This document shows, piece after piece, positions 45,954 to 54,375 of a stretch of 64,000 nt of DNA (its first letter is position 1; the number at the start of each line of letters is the position of its first letter). Source of the stretch: Pseudomonas cuatrocienegasensis. GTDB lineage: Bacteria; Pseudomonadota; Gammaproteobacteria; Pseudomonadales; Pseudomonadaceae. Under the pieces are notes generated by a model, which was not told where the DNA came from, searched no databases, and saw nothing but the letters and a program-made list of their open reading frames with translations. The translations under genes were made by a program, and so were the position numbers. The stretch lies in contig NZ_FOFP01000005.1 of assembly GCF_900110925.1 (NCBI RefSeq), positions 192,581 to 256,580 on the forward strand, written 5' to 3'.

Positions 45954-46535
45954 ATGTCGACTCAAGATGCAGATGATCGCCGCGAATACTATCGTATCGA
46001 TGACACGATCGCACTGGATTTCACCCCCCTGCGCGGCGCCGAGGCCCTGGCCAGCGATGTGCTGCACGACAGCTCGCCGCTGTTCAACCTGCTCAGCGAC
46101 CTGCACCTGATGGACTTCGAGTCCCAGCACCTGCTGCGCCATATCGGTGAGCGCGACCGCACCCTGGCCAACTACCTCAAGGTGATGAACAAGCGCATCG
46201 ACCTGCTCGGCCAAGCCGTCGCCCAGGGTCTGCTGCGTGACATCGGCACACCCAAACAGGTCAGCCTGTCGGAAGGCGGGGTGAGTTTCACCAGCGCTCA
46301 AGCCGTCGCGGTCGGTGAACATCTGGCGATCAAGATGGTGCTGATGCCCCAGGCTCTAGGGCTGCTGCTGCGTGCCCAGGTCATCCATTGCCGCGCGCTG
46401 GCGGATCAGCAGTTCGAGATCGGCACCGAGTTTGAAGCCCTCACCGAAGCCCAGCGCCAGTTGCTCGCACGCCACATTCTGCAGCGCCAAGCCCTTGAAC
46501 GCCGCCAGGCGCGCGAACAGACCGACCCTTCCTGA
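45954..46535 (+). CDS. PilZ domain protein
   Basis: A 193-residue protein starting with RREYYRIDDTIALDF (residues 9-23), an RxxxR-like entry typical of PilZ domains. The C-terminal half carries the DxSxxG-like element in the form VSLSEGGVSF and a beta-barrel region. PilZ domains bind c-di-GMP and affect motility or biofilm formation. ATG at 45954 follows the lolC-facing gap; the very long frame upstream of it is antisense to lolC. Confidence 0.87.
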   Translation: MSTQDADDRREYYRIDDTIALDFTPLRGAEALASDVLHDSSPLFNLLSDLHLMDFESQHLLRHIGERDRTLANYLKVMNKRIDLLGQAVAQGLLRDIGTPKQVSLSEGGVSFTSAQAVAVGEHLAIKMVLMPQALGLLLRAQVIHCRALADQQFEIGTEFEALTEAQRQLLARHILQRQALERRQAREQTDPS

Positions 46536-46546
46536 CGAGAGCCGCC

Positions 46547-46837
46547 ATGCCCCGCCTCGCCCTGTTACTGAGTTTGCTCCTGCCCCTGTGCAGCCATGCC
46601 GAGACCCTGCAGATTCCACTCGGCGTCCAAGGCGCCGAGTCTGCAGATGATCTGCCGCACCGTGGCGAGTCACGCCGTGCGGTGCTGGAGCGTTTTGGCC
46701 TGGCGGATGAGGAGCACCCCAGCGTCGGCCAGCCGCCGATCACCCGTTGGGATTACCGCACCTTCAGCGTGTATTTTGAATACGACCACGTCGTCAACAG
46801 CGTGCGCCACCACCAACCCCGTACGGACAAGGAATAA
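46547..46837 (+). CDS. Small exported hypothetical protein
   Basis: A 96-residue protein with a cleavable signal peptide (LALLLSLLLPLCSHA) and a mature domain. The mature part includes HRGESRRAVLERFGLADEEHPSVG, PPITRWDYRTFSVYFEYDHVVNSVRHH. The G-x-x-x-x-V-x-x-x-FG pattern followed by an aromatic strand loosely recalls small BamE/SmpA-like domains. No known function. It is tightly packed between the PilZ gene and the phosphodiesterase gene on the same strand, suggesting co-transcription. Confidence 0.75.
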   Translation: MPRLALLLSLLLPLCSHAETLQIPLGVQGAESADDLPHRGESRRAVLERFGLADEEHPSVGQPPITRWDYRTFSVYFEYDHVVNSVRHHQPRTDKE

Positions 46838-46839
46838 CC

Positions 46840-47559
46840 GTGACCTTTATTTACGGCCACCGCGGCGCCAAGGGCGAAGCGCCCGAGAACACCCTCGCCA
46901 GCTTCCAGCGCTGCCTGGAGCATGGCGTCAACCGTTGTGAACTGGACTTGCACCTGTCGCGCGATGGTGAGTTGATGGTGATCCACGACCCGACCCTGAA
47001 GCGTACGACGGGTCTACGCGGCAAGGTCCAGCAGCATGATGCGGCGGAGCTGCAAAGATACGATGCCCGCCTGGGCGGGCCGGGCTGGATCAGCCCCTGC
47101 CCTATTCCGCGCCTGGAAACGCTATTCGAGCAATGCCCCTTCGAGCACTGGCAACTCGAGGTCAAAAGCGCCTCGCGGGTGCGTGCGGCGAGAACTGTAC
47201 AAGCCATCGCCACTCTGGCCGAACGCCACGGTCTGAGTGAACGGGTTACCGTCACCTCAAGCTCGCGGGAAGTGCTGCGCGCCCTGCAGCAACATGCGCC
47301 GCACCTGGCTCGCGGTCTGGTGGCCGAATACGCCTGGCTGGACCCACTGAAGGTGGCCCGCCACTACGGCTGCAACCTGCTGGCCCTGAACTGGACACTG
47401 TGCACCCCCGAACGCCAACTCAAGGCGCAGAAAGCCGGCCTGCATGTCTCGGTATGGACCGTCAATGACGCCGCGCTGATGCGCCGCCTCGCCGATTTTG
47501 GCGTGGACAGCCTGATCACCGACTTCCCCGGCCTGGCTGTTTCGACGTTGCGGGGCTAA
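46840..47559 (+). CDS. Glycerophosphodiester phosphodiesterase
   Basis: A 239-residue TIM-barrel GDPD. GHRGAKGEAPENTLASF (residues 6-22) has the catalytic His and Arg, NRCELDLHLSRDGELMVIHDPTLKRTT the metal-binding Glu/Asp and second His, and WTVND near the end. It cleaves glycerophosphodiesters to glycerol-3-phosphate and an alcohol, probably in the cytosol since no signal peptide is present. It follows the previous gene by two bases. In P. aeruginosa the homologue lies next to sth; here a foreign island intervenes. Confidence 0.93.
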   Translation: MTFIYGHRGAKGEAPENTLASFQRCLEHGVNRCELDLHLSRDGELMVIHDPTLKRTTGLRGKVQQHDAAELQRYDARLGGPGWISPCPIPRLETLFEQCPFEHWQLEVKSASRVRAARTVQAIATLAERHGLSERVTVTSSSREVLRALQQHAPHLARGLVAEYAWLDPLKVARHYGCNLLALNWTLCTPERQLKAQKAGLHVSVWTVNDAALMRRLADFGVDSLITDFPGLAVSTLRG

Positions 47560-47941
47560 GTGTCACGCCGGCAAGCACCGTTTCTTTGTTTCAACATGAC
47601 TCCCTTGCACCGCCCACAACAAAGCGTTCGCCTTAAGCTTGTCTGAATCTAGAAATATTCATGACCCTGACGACGGAACAGCGAGCGGAACTGGGAAACA
47701 CTGGATTAGCAAGGGGGAATCCACACTGAAGACGAGCTAGTACAGGATGCGGCCAAACAGGTGTCAGACCGGCAGTAGCCGATTACTGGGATGAGGAGTA
47801 CAGCGGAAGCAAAGTATGACCAAAATAAAGGCGTCTATCACGCCTTCAGCTGCGACGACGGCTCAACTGGGCGATATCTAGGCAACCGCCATCATCCGCG
47901 AAACCGAATCCTTCCAGCGAGGGCTGGAAGCAAGCTTCTCT
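47560..47941. other. Non-coding left flank of the accessory island
   Basis: A 382-bp stretch with no convincing gene. Codon use deteriorates and GC is lower than in the glycerophosphodiesterase gene. A tiny frame at 47661-47729 (MTLTTEQRAELGN...) ends after 22 codons. Nothing like a tRNA or integrase site was recognised. It likely marks the junction between core chromosome and the island. Confidence 0.6.
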
Positions 47942-48892
47942 CTAACCCGATATCTTTCGCGTCAATTTGCTACCGACATAGGCAACGACGATCACTCTGT
48001 TCACTGTATCTACGCGAAAATGAACGCGCCCAGCCAATCCACCCGTGAATCGAGTGTGCCAGTCAAAGAGCTCTTCTTTGCCAGTTGCGTCGTCATATAC
48101 CCAGCACAGCTTTTGGCGTTGCTCTGACTCGCCGGTGGTCTTTGTTGAGAACTCCGGCCATGGACTGTCCTTCTTCCATCCACCGGCATCTTTCTCCAAA
48201 GACTCAAGCGATGCCATTGCCTGTAAGAACGGAGCACCGCTGCCTTCTAACGCCGAGAGGTCCTTTTCTGTTCGAGCCAAAAACCGCAGATTCGGGAAAC
48301 GCTCACTTTTCTCCCCCCAGACTTGCGCAGCAGTTGGTACTTCAGCGAAACCGAGCTGTTTCAGCCACTCTATATGCTCATCCGCATGCGAAGCTAGGCT
48401 GGCATTTTTGATGCAACCTTCTCCTTCCGCCACGCTACCATCGTCTTCAAGCGTATAATAAGCCGTTTCAACCCACGCTTTAGACCAATCCGGATGAGCG
48501 TTGAAACTGACGGTGGCTGAATCCAGTAGTGTCGCCCAAGCAAGCGCTCTGGAGGGTATCTGTCCGAGCCGCGTGCGAAACTCCATATCGTCGATTTCTT
48601 GCGAAATCCCTTCTTGCAGCTCTGCGGAAAAAGGTGAGCGGTCGCTAAGCGCTCGGACGAAATCCCATTCCTCCTTGAACGAGTTACCACCCAGTACTGC
48701 CTGCATCGTCCAATCATCCGTGATTTGGTGCTGGGCAATCGGCTGAGATGTATTCAACGCGATTCTTCTATTGATCCTTCGAAGGCGCCTTAGCGTAGTA
48801 ATCAGCGTTATGGCGGTCTGCTCCGCTCTTGCCCGATCAATATGGCCTAGATGACGCGATGCGTCGTCTAAAAACAAAACTGGCGTTGTCAT
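47942..48892 (-). CDS. Unrecognised 316-residue protein of the island operon
   Basis: I do not recognise the family. The N-terminus (LFLDDASRHLGHIDRARAEQTA) is followed by helix-rich and acidic segments. A C-terminal block, FDWHTRFTGGLAGRVHFRVDTVNRVIVVAYVGSKL (about residues 277-310, quoted in parts: HTRFTGG, GRVHFRVD, VAYVGSKL), resembles the end of small RelE-like or nuclease folds, which is only a hint. It is the last gene of the island operon, three bases after the AAA ATPase stop, and may be the effector. No signal peptide or membrane segment. GC and codon use are unlike the neighbouring core genes. Confidence 0.8.
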   Translation of the reverse strand: MTTPVLFLDDASRHLGHIDRARAEQTAITLITTLRRLRRINRRIALNTSQPIAQHQITDDWTMQAVLGGNSFKEEWDFVRALSDRSPFSAELQEGISQEIDDMEFRTRLGQIPSRALAWATLLDSATVSFNAHPDWSKAWVETAYYTLEDDGSVAEGEGCIKNASLASHADEHIEWLKQLGFAEVPTAAQVWGEKSERFPNLRFLARTEKDLSALEGSGAPFLQAMASLESLEKDAGGWKKDSPWPEFSTKTTGESEQRQKLCWVYDDATGKEELFDWHTRFTGGLAGRVHFRVDTVNRVIVVAYVGSKLTRKISG

Positions 48893-48895
48893 TAC

Positions 48896-50032
48896 TCAAG
48901 TATCCAGCAGTTCATCTAGCGCCTTGCTCCATTCATCAAAGAAGCCATCAGGCCAATCGCTGAAGCGTCCGTTGGCATGCAAAATCGGTGAACTAATCGA
49001 AGACTCGCCGCTTTCCACATCACGAGAGAAGAAATGCACAGCAACGTTTTCGTTTGAAATCTCGGCGCGTTTCGTAGCCACTCGTATGCCATTAAGTAAA
49101 TGGTCACTGTGAGTCTCGACAACGATTTGTACGCCGTCTGCAGCACAGCGTGCTAAAAGCTGTCCGAGCGCCGACTGGCCACGCGGATGAAGGTGTGCCT
49201 CTGGATTTTCCAATAGCAGCAATGCATCCTTTGGTGCAGCCAGACAAGCGACGATGATCGGCAAGCAATAGGTCAGCCCGAAGCCAACATTGGAAGGACG
49301 GTGTTCGCGACTACCCGAATCAACTGACGTACCGGTGTATGAAAATCTCAGCGAAGCTGCATCTGCAAGCTCGACGGCAACGGCACGAGGCCTGACTCCT
49401 GGACTGAGAAGCTGTAACCACCCCGAAACCTGATCAAGCAGACCCTCGGTCGGCGCGACCTGATTCAATAATTCGGCCGATAGAGTGGGCTGGTCGCGCG
49501 GGAAAAGTCGGCCGGACGAAACCTTCATGCTTTCGTTCTGCAGCAAGAAGTCGACCGTATACTCACCACCGCATCCCAACCAACCGGCAGCTCGCTCTGG
49601 GGTGCTGGCCTGCTGATATTGGACTGCCGGCGTGATCCGATCTGCCTGAATGAACTGAAAGCTGGTGTTCAGTGCATTGATTATATCTTTGAGATTTCCA
49701 TCATGATGAAGCTTAAGCGTGTCGGCCCCAGAGGTAGCTGATGCAACCAATTTCGCCCAACTTTGAGAGGTCTCAATGGTGAAGCCAATCTCGTCGTCTG
49801 TAGCGTTCTCGAACCGTATGTCCTCACTACGCCCAAGATTGACAAGCGTCCCACGTAGAGAGAGCTCCTGGAGTTCCTCATCAAGACGCAGGCTTTGCTT
49901 CAGAAGTGCAAGGGCCTGTAAAACACTGCTTTTTCCCGAGCCGTTCAGACCTGTGAGAACGGTGAGGCTTGCAAGCCGAATGGGAAGATTACGAGCAGAC
50001 TTGAAATTGTGGAGTTCAATACGCTCAAGCAT
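48896..50032 (-). CDS. AAA-family ATPase with C-terminal DUF3696 domain
   Basis: A 378-residue ABC/OLD-like ATPase. It begins MLERIELHNFKSARN; Walker A GLNGSGKSS lies at residues 28-36; Walker B ALLLLENPEAHLHPRGQ and the switch VVETHSDHLLNGI follow. The C-terminus WPDGFFDEWSKALDELL is the DUF3696 signature. There is no TOPRIM domain, so it is not a full OLD nuclease. ATG at 50032 is chosen over a longer frame because it begins the conserved beta strand and overlaps the DUF262 stop by eight bases. Such ATPases serve as sensors or regulators in several defence systems; here the partner is probably the downstream unknown protein. Confidence 0.92.
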   Translation of the reverse strand: MLERIELHNFKSARNLPIRLASLTVLTGLNGSGKSSVLQALALLKQSLRLDEELQELSLRGTLVNLGRSEDIRFENATDDEIGFTIETSQSWAKLVASATSGADTLKLHHDGNLKDIINALNTSFQFIQADRITPAVQYQQASTPERAAGWLGCGGEYTVDFLLQNESMKVSSGRLFPRDQPTLSAELLNQVAPTEGLLDQVSGWLQLLSPGVRPRAVAVELADAASLRFSYTGTSVDSGSREHRPSNVGFGLTYCLPIIVACLAAPKDALLLLENPEAHLHPRGQSALGQLLARCAADGVQIVVETHSDHLLNGIRVATKRAEISNENVAVHFFSRDVESGESSISSPILHANGRFSDWPDGFFDEWSKALDELLDT

Positions 50033-51830
50033 AAATTGCCTCCATAACGATGCTGTTAAGCGCTGCGATGCGTGCGTTAGAGGACTCAGCAGACCCCGTC
50101 CCATAAAGCAGGGACTGAATCAGGTCTTTGTTCTTGGCCAGCGCTGCGATAAGCAGCTCTTCTATTTTGAGCTTGTGCGCGATCGCAAGCGGAAGGGTCT
50201 TGGAATCCAGAGCACCAAAGGCAATCAGTTCTGCTTCGAATAGGCCGCGGTTGATCGGTTTTCTTTGCTGCGCGCCTGCGCTTTTCCGAAAGGCATGCTT
50301 CCCGCGAACTTGGCATGTGGCAGCAATGGCGTGGTGGAACGCTTCACCTGCCTGCTTCCACTTGTCCGCACTCCAGCGGCTAAGGGTATGCTCGACCGTA
50401 AAATTTAAGAACTCGTCGAGCGTCTGATTGCCAGGCCTGCGATAGGGTTCGCCGAGTTGCCATAGAGCAATGAACCGAAGAACAAGTTCCATGTCTTGTT
50501 GTCGGGATGTCTGCACCTTGCTGTCCGTGGCCTTTATGAACTCCTCGCTCTCCGCCAGCCGCCGCAACTCATTGCGCCACTCTCCAGGAAAAATTGCATT
50601 GCGAATTTCTTGTGCGTTTAGCGGCATGCCACCCTGATTAAGGCGAGCGAAGACATTGAACTTGACGGCAGATGGTGTATTCGCCCGAATGATATTTGCA
50701 GTGATTTCGAGCTCTGATATGCGCCGCTGGAATTTTCGGTCCAAATCAGAATAAGATTTTCCCTCAAGATCCTTTAAATACTGCAATCCTTTAAGCCGTA
50801 GTGGTGTCAGGCTAGCCCCAGTGGACGAGTTGAGCAGCGCAGCATTCTTAAAATGGAATACTGCACATAACCGCTGAAGACCATCCACAACGGCATAACT
50901 GCCTTGTAAATCCTCACTAAAATAGAATGACGGCAACGGGATTCTTAGAAGAATTGACTCGATCAGTCTGGCCTTCCGCTTAGTGTCCCAAACGTTTGCC
51001 TGCCGCTGAAAGTCGGGAGTAAGATCGAGCTCGTCATTGTCCAGTCGATCTTCGAGAGAGCTGATCGTCATTGGCTTCGCGATGATGTCAATCTTTGTTG
51101 GATCGAATGGAACTTCGATATTCGTAGCAGGATCACGACTTTCATCTGGTTCGAGACCATCTTCGTCTTCTTCGCTCAGACTATTATTGCTCGCATCAAT
51201 GGACTCAACTTTTCCTAAATCATCAGAGTCACTACTTGCTAAAGTGCCCCGAAGCCCTACTAAAGACTCCTGAGAGTTGCTTTTGTCGAACAAGTGCTCC
51301 AGATCGGCGTATGCTGACAGAGTCGCGAGCTGCAGCCCCGGAGCTATACTCTCCAAGGCGCTGAACAAGGCATATAGACTCTGTCCCGGCTCGGACGCCT
51401 CGATACGCTGTACGACTTGGCTACTATAGTTATTAACTCCAAGGACTGGCATAGCGGCAATTTCTGGATAAAGAGCGCTTTGCTTGGTCACGATATCCAT
51501 CTTCGTCACGGACTGTGGAAGCACAACACCTATAGAAACGCGGACGGTCTTAGTAGCACCGTAACCGCCTTCCCCGCTGACACCCTTAATCCGTCCGAGC
51601 GCACGAATTCCTTGAACCCAAGGCGTCTTACCGCCTTTGTTATTGTTGGTTCCAAGCCAGATAATGGCAACATCGCCATCCGCCAAAACTTTAGGAACCT
51701 GCTTGCATTTAACATCGATATTGAAAGCACCTGAGGAATAAGCACTAAATGCATTGATCCTCTTGATTTCGCTTTCGCTATCAGCACCGAGACGAATGAT
51801 GAAATAGCTGGTCATGACTGATGAGTTCAT
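50025..51830 (-). CDS. DUF262 protein with N-terminal PUA/EVE-like domain
   Basis: A 601-residue protein. Residues 1-112 form a beta-rich domain with DGDVAIIWLGTNNNKG and WVQGIRALGRI, reminiscent of EVE/ASCH PUA-like modules that read modified bases. An acidic linker (about 196-236) leads to a DUF262 domain: ELDLTPDFQRQANVWD, RLIESILLRIPLPSFYF and VVDGLQRL (residues 315-321, where the usual motif is DGQQR). The C-terminal AFRKSAGAQQRKPINRGLFEAEL is common in stand-alone DUF262 proteins; no DUF1524 HNH nuclease is visible. DUF262 occurs in GmrSD and SspE-like modification-sensing defence proteins. It overlaps the methyltransferase stop by four bases. Confidence 0.88.
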   Translation of the reverse strand: MNSSVMTSYFIIRLGADSESEIKRINAFSAYSSGAFNIDVKCKQVPKVLADGDVAIIWLGTNNNKGGKTPWVQGIRALGRIKGVSGEGGYGATKTVRVSIGVVLPQSVTKMDIVTKQSALYPEIAAMPVLGVNNYSSQVVQRIEASEPGQSLYALFSALESIAPGLQLATLSAYADLEHLFDKSNSQESLVGLRGTLASSDSDDLGKVESIDASNNSLSEEDEDGLEPDESRDPATNIEVPFDPTKIDIIAKPMTISSLEDRLDNDELDLTPDFQRQANVWDTKRKARLIESILLRIPLPSFYFSEDLQGSYAVVDGLQRLCAVFHFKNAALLNSSTGASLTPLRLKGLQYLKDLEGKSYSDLDRKFQRRISELEITANIIRANTPSAVKFNVFARLNQGGMPLNAQEIRNAIFPGEWRNELRRLAESEEFIKATDSKVQTSRQQDMELVLRFIALWQLGEPYRRPGNQTLDEFLNFTVEHTLSRWSADKWKQAGEAFHHAIAATCQVRGKHAFRKSAGAQQRKPINRGLFEAELIAFGALDSKTLPLAIAHKLKIEELLIAALAKNKDLIQSLLYGTGSAESSNARIAALNSIVMEAIYA

Positions 51831-53191
51831 AAAGCTACGAGCTCGTTGACTCTAACATCTTCCTGCACATCTAAAGAGACCTCACCCAGCCTTGGCGCAG
51901 AAATGGAAACTCTTCTCAGCACAGCATCAAGCGGTGGAAAGAGATGGCGCCCAAGCCTGTCCACCCTGCGTACGATTCCTTGGGCAGCGTTTGCACTCAG
52001 AAAATAGCGCTGATGCACTTTCTTTTTCTCAATCACGTTGATCAACTGCGAAGACACTGGTGTAACGGGGCTGGAAGAAACAGACGTAGTCGCTACCCAA
52101 TTCTTGTACGCGACCCCACCTGATTGCCATTTCACTTCATTAGAGTCAGCGGGCCGCGGTTTCAGCTCGCATTTAGACGAAAGATAAGTTTTGGCTAAAT
52201 CATGAAGTCGTCTTTTGACTGCCGGCCCATTGAGGCCTTCGGCTTTATCCACAGGCACTTCAAAAACTTCCGAAACTCGCCCGGCAATCCATTGTACGAC
52301 GGGGACACAAACTGCATTGCCAATCGCGTGATACCTGCTGGTTTCAATACCTCGGATAGGAATAACATAATCCTTATCAGGCAAGGTCCAATTCTCTGGT
52401 AGCCCCTGCAAACGCTCACATTCCAGTGGTGTCAACCTCCGTACCGCATCTGGGTAGGTCACATACGATCTCGCCCAGTCCAGTCCAGTATGTCGGCCCG
52501 AGGTGGCGGAAATGCAAAACGAAACCTGCGGCACAGAGATTCCAGACTCCGGGCATTTGGACTCAACCATAAAGCCTCGCCGCTCGTTCCTCGGCTTTAC
52601 TGAAATTTCATCTTCGAACAGCGCTTTAACAGCATTTGCGGGGGAGCCAAGCCATGCGCATATGAAGACTCTAGGCCGAGATTGTGGGGCTCCGAAATAG
52701 CGCGCATTGAGCACCCGCCACGCTACCCCATACCCAAGCTTGGTTAGTGATGAGATAAGCGCATTGAAGTCTGCCCCATTGTGGGAGTTCAGCAAGCCCG
52801 CGACATTTTCCAGCAGCACGACTGAGGGTTTGTGAACAGACAGAAGATCAAGGAATGTGTAGAAAAGGCCGGACTGAGATCCCTTCAAACCATTTCGCTT
52901 GCCATGCGGCGTACGAGCCAAGGATAGATCCTGACACGGAAATCCGGCGGTCCAAACGTCCGCTACGGGAATTTCTTTCGCATCAAGCTGTTGAATGTCG
53001 CGTGCATTGGCAACTGTTGGCCAGTTTCGCTTCAAGACACTTCGGCAAAAATCATCCTTTTCGCAATAGAAACTTGTCTTAAAGCCATGTTTTTCAAACG
53101 CAAGATCGAAGCCCCCAATTCCTGCAAAGAAAGAATTCACTCGCATTGCATCGTTGGTGGTGCCCGGCTGCACGCTAGTAGTCTTTCCCAT
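51827..53191 (-). CDS. C5-cytosine DNA methyltransferase
   Basis: A 454-residue m5C methyltransferase. Motif I FFAGIGG (21-27), motif IV GFPCQ with catalytic Cys86, motif VI LLENV with Glu128, motif VIII QSRPRVF, motif IX RRLTPLECERLQGLPENW, and motif X YHAIGNAVCVPVVQW are all intact. A C-terminal extension of about 130 residues is unusual and may set specificity or partner binding. ATG at 53191 (AAGG upstream) is preferred to TTG at 53212. No restriction enzyme or Vsr gene is recognisable nearby; the DUF262/AAA genes follow in the same operon. Confidence 0.94.
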   Translation of the reverse strand: MGKTTSVQPGTTNDAMRVNSFFAGIGGFDLAFEKHGFKTSFYCEKDDFCRSVLKRNWPTVANARDIQQLDAKEIPVADVWTAGFPCQDLSLARTPHGKRNGLKGSQSGLFYTFLDLLSVHKPSVVLLENVAGLLNSHNGADFNALISSLTKLGYGVAWRVLNARYFGAPQSRPRVFICAWLGSPANAVKALFEDEISVKPRNERRGFMVESKCPESGISVPQVSFCISATSGRHTGLDWARSYVTYPDAVRRLTPLECERLQGLPENWTLPDKDYVIPIRGIETSRYHAIGNAVCVPVVQWIAGRVSEVFEVPVDKAEGLNGPAVKRRLHDLAKTYLSSKCELKPRPADSNEVKWQSGGVAYKNWVATTSVSSSPVTPVSSQLINVIEKKKVHQRYFLSANAAQGIVRRVDRLGRHLFPPLDAVLRRVSISAPRLGEVSLDVQEDVRVNELVAL

Positions 53192-53239
53192 GGTTTCGCC
53201 TTCTATATCCAATTTTTTGTCCGTCGTGCTGTTGAAGCT

Positions 53240-53536
53240 TCAAGCCTCAGGCCCGAGTTCCAGTTGAGCTTGTTTATCTCCGCCGAATCGGCCTGGCTTG
53301 CCTCCACCACGAGGTTTCTTCCGGTTGGCGCAAATTCTTCCTATGGCATGTTGAAAGTCAATGCCATGTATATTCATCTCTGCGAGCAGTGCAGCGATAA
53401 GAGCCAGATGGCGAGGCACCCCACCAGCGCTAGCGTAGTTCGACACGGAGTTCGGGTTCATGCCGATCAGCCCCGCAAACGCTCGGACACTTAGCCCGGC
53501 CTTGCTCAATTCAGCCAAAAAGTCGTCATAGGTCAT
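53240..53536 (-). CDS. Small XRE-like helix-turn-helix protein
   Basis: A 98-residue protein with an N-terminal HTH: YDDFLAELSKAGLSVRAFAGLIGMNPNSVSNYASAGGVPRHLALIAALLAEM. The pattern matches a bacterial XRE fold that recognises operators. The C-terminus is basic and Gly-rich (NRKKPRGGGKPGRFGG). It lies 48 bp before the methyltransferase gene on the same strand, where control (C-type) proteins of restriction-modification systems are usually found. A role as autoregulator or delay device is inferred. Confidence 0.85.
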   Translation of the reverse strand: MTYDDFLAELSKAGLSVRAFAGLIGMNPNSVSNYASAGGVPRHLALIAALLAEMNIHGIDFQHAIGRICANRKKPRGGGKPGRFGGDKQAQLELGPEA

Positions 53537-54375
53537 CAGTCTGGGCCTGTACGGGCTAATTGCACAGAATTATATGATGAAAGCACATAGAAATGTGTGG
53601 TGTCGCAGGAGCGATGATGCAAGCTTGGCACCTGTTGAAGTCGTAGTAATACTCTCTCACTGTGTCGCACGCCAAAACAGCGAGCGCTCAACAGATCCTG
53701 TGGCATTGTTACGTCTCGTAAGCACACAACCGTAACGTCTCAAGAGTACCCCGACCAAGAAACTTTGCCGTTCGCGCGCTAATGCAGCATATCGAGCCAC
53801 CTGCGGCGCCTCTCCCCACGTAAGCTTCCATCTCTTCCTCGCTCAGCTCGGCCGACGACGCTGGGCTCAGAGGCTTGAAATCCGATGCAAGGCATCGACA
53901 ACGCGCCATAGCGACCAACCCGACAAAGCGCCTGACCTGGCCCTGCTGTCACGACTGCTGCGCTACTTCAAACGCAGCGTGCACAGAATGCCACGCAAGT
54001 CCACCACCGAACTGGCTGCGAACAGTTCCCGCGCTGACCCGCTGCAAAATCTCGTTGCCATCCTCGCCGCCGATGGCGAGCAGTATTAAGAAGTGGTAGC
54101 CAGCACCTGACGCCTGAGCGCAGCGAATCAAGTAACTCGCCCGTCAGGGGAGAAACCAGAAGCCTGAATCAACACGTTAATGAATCCGCTCCAGAAACAA
54201 AGAACGCTGCTAGCCAAAACACATAAATTTACCAGCCCGGTGTTAACCCAAAGAAATGCGATAAACCTTTTTGTGCAGCTGCCTGGTCAGAAGCTTTCCC
54301 GGTTTGGCCAGCGCCAAGCTCGGGAATCGCTGAAGGGGTCCTCCCCGACCGGCTCAGGCCGCCGGCCGGAGCCGC
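53537..54375. other. Gene-free right flank of the island with decayed coding traces
   Basis: An 839-bp stretch without a gene I can support. The part near the HTH gene is AT-rich and probably contains the operon promoter. A host-like coding trace reads on the plus strand from about 53910 to a TAA at 54087-54089 (SRLLRYFKRSVHR, STTELAANSSRADPLQNL, VAILAADGEQY), with no start and no recognised family. A 70-codon minus-strand frame at 53709-53918 is unsupported. GC-rich inverted sequence (GGCCGCCGGCC) just before the sthA stop may terminate transcription. The remnant may be what is left of a gene cut by the island's arrival. Confidence 0.5.

Noticed and set aside
47661..47729. A 22-codon frame MTLTTEQRAELGN resembling a small antitoxin start
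   Set aside because: Too short, no ribosome-binding site, and no partner gene in the adjacent sequence.
47942..53536. Classical type II restriction-modification system
   Set aside because: A methyltransferase is present, but no recognisable restriction endonuclease or Vsr gene accompanies it; the partners are DUF262 and AAA proteins.
53709..53918. A 69-residue minus-strand frame upstream of the HTH gene
   Set aside because: No recognisable motif and no start context; it lies in decayed sequence.
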